In this document: positions 14,001-15,532 of the stretch, piece after piece
Position numbering within the stretch: position 1 is the first letter of the stretch
How the letters are laid out: each line of letters opens with the position of its first letter
Assembly (NCBI GenBank): GCA_031292735.1
Contig: JARLGP010000221.1
Span: forward strand, 1-15,532
Length of the DNA stretch: 15,532 nucleotides
Direction: 5' to 3'
DNA from: Holophaga sp.
Lineage (GTDB): Bacteria; Acidobacteriota; Holophagae; Holophagales; Holophagaceae
Made by a program: the position numbers and the translations under genes
Notes under the pieces: model-generated
Databases searched by the model: none
Told to the model about the DNA's origin: nothing
Seen by the model: the letters and a program-made list of their open reading frames with translations, nothing else

Positions 14001-15532
<1,532 letters not shown>

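Overview
The window is about 15.5 kb of GC-rich, gene-dense bacterial DNA with clear Shine-Dalgarno sites and many ATGA or TGAATG gene junctions. A periplasmic binding protein, a two-transmembrane sensor kinase, an Fsr-type drug exporter, a clostridial-type 2[4Fe-4S] ferredoxin and a long SerO-type serine acetyltransferase point to a Gram-negative proteobacterium, perhaps a gammaproteobacterium. No rRNA, tRNA or strong lineage marker is present, so this placement is an inference.

Left part (1-4433): a small catabolic locus. A DHDPS/KDG-aldolase-family lyase and a LysR regulator lie on the minus strand. Diverging from them on the plus strand is an IlvD/EDD-family dehydratase, coupled to a 79-codon reading frame that is the C-terminal end of a sugar-acid MFS transporter joined to what looks like its own N-terminal tail. 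Dehydratase, 2-keto-3-deoxy-acid aldolase, LysR and sugar-acid transporter are the usual parts of an aldonate/aldarate degradation locus, but here the transporter has lost nearly all of its membrane domain. AATACT/ATACTCA half-sites occur in both promoter regions and may be the LysR targets.

Middle part (4441-9840, minus strand): a five-gene signalling operon read in the order periplasmic solute-binding protein, membrane histidine kinase, single receiver, receiver-kinase, receiver-PAS-kinase. It starts from a perfect TATAAT element and has tightly coupled junctions. None of the proteins carries a DNA-binding, cyclic-di-GMP or other output domain, so its output lies outside the window or is protein-protein.

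Right part (10004-13622, minus strand): fsr-like exporter, serine O-acetyltransferase and class-3 aldehyde dehydrogenase in one direction, the last two with a zero-gap TGAATG junction. Diverging from them is a 56-codon ferredoxin with a terminator-like hairpin, then a UvrA-like excinuclease ATPase that lacks the UvrB-binding domain (UvrA2 type) and runs off the right edge.

The last ~70 bases do not encode the expected UvrA sequence and decay into an uninterrupted run of 39 C. This looks like a sequencing or assembly artefact at a contig end. Long reading frames antisense to the genes are products of high GC and are not annotated.
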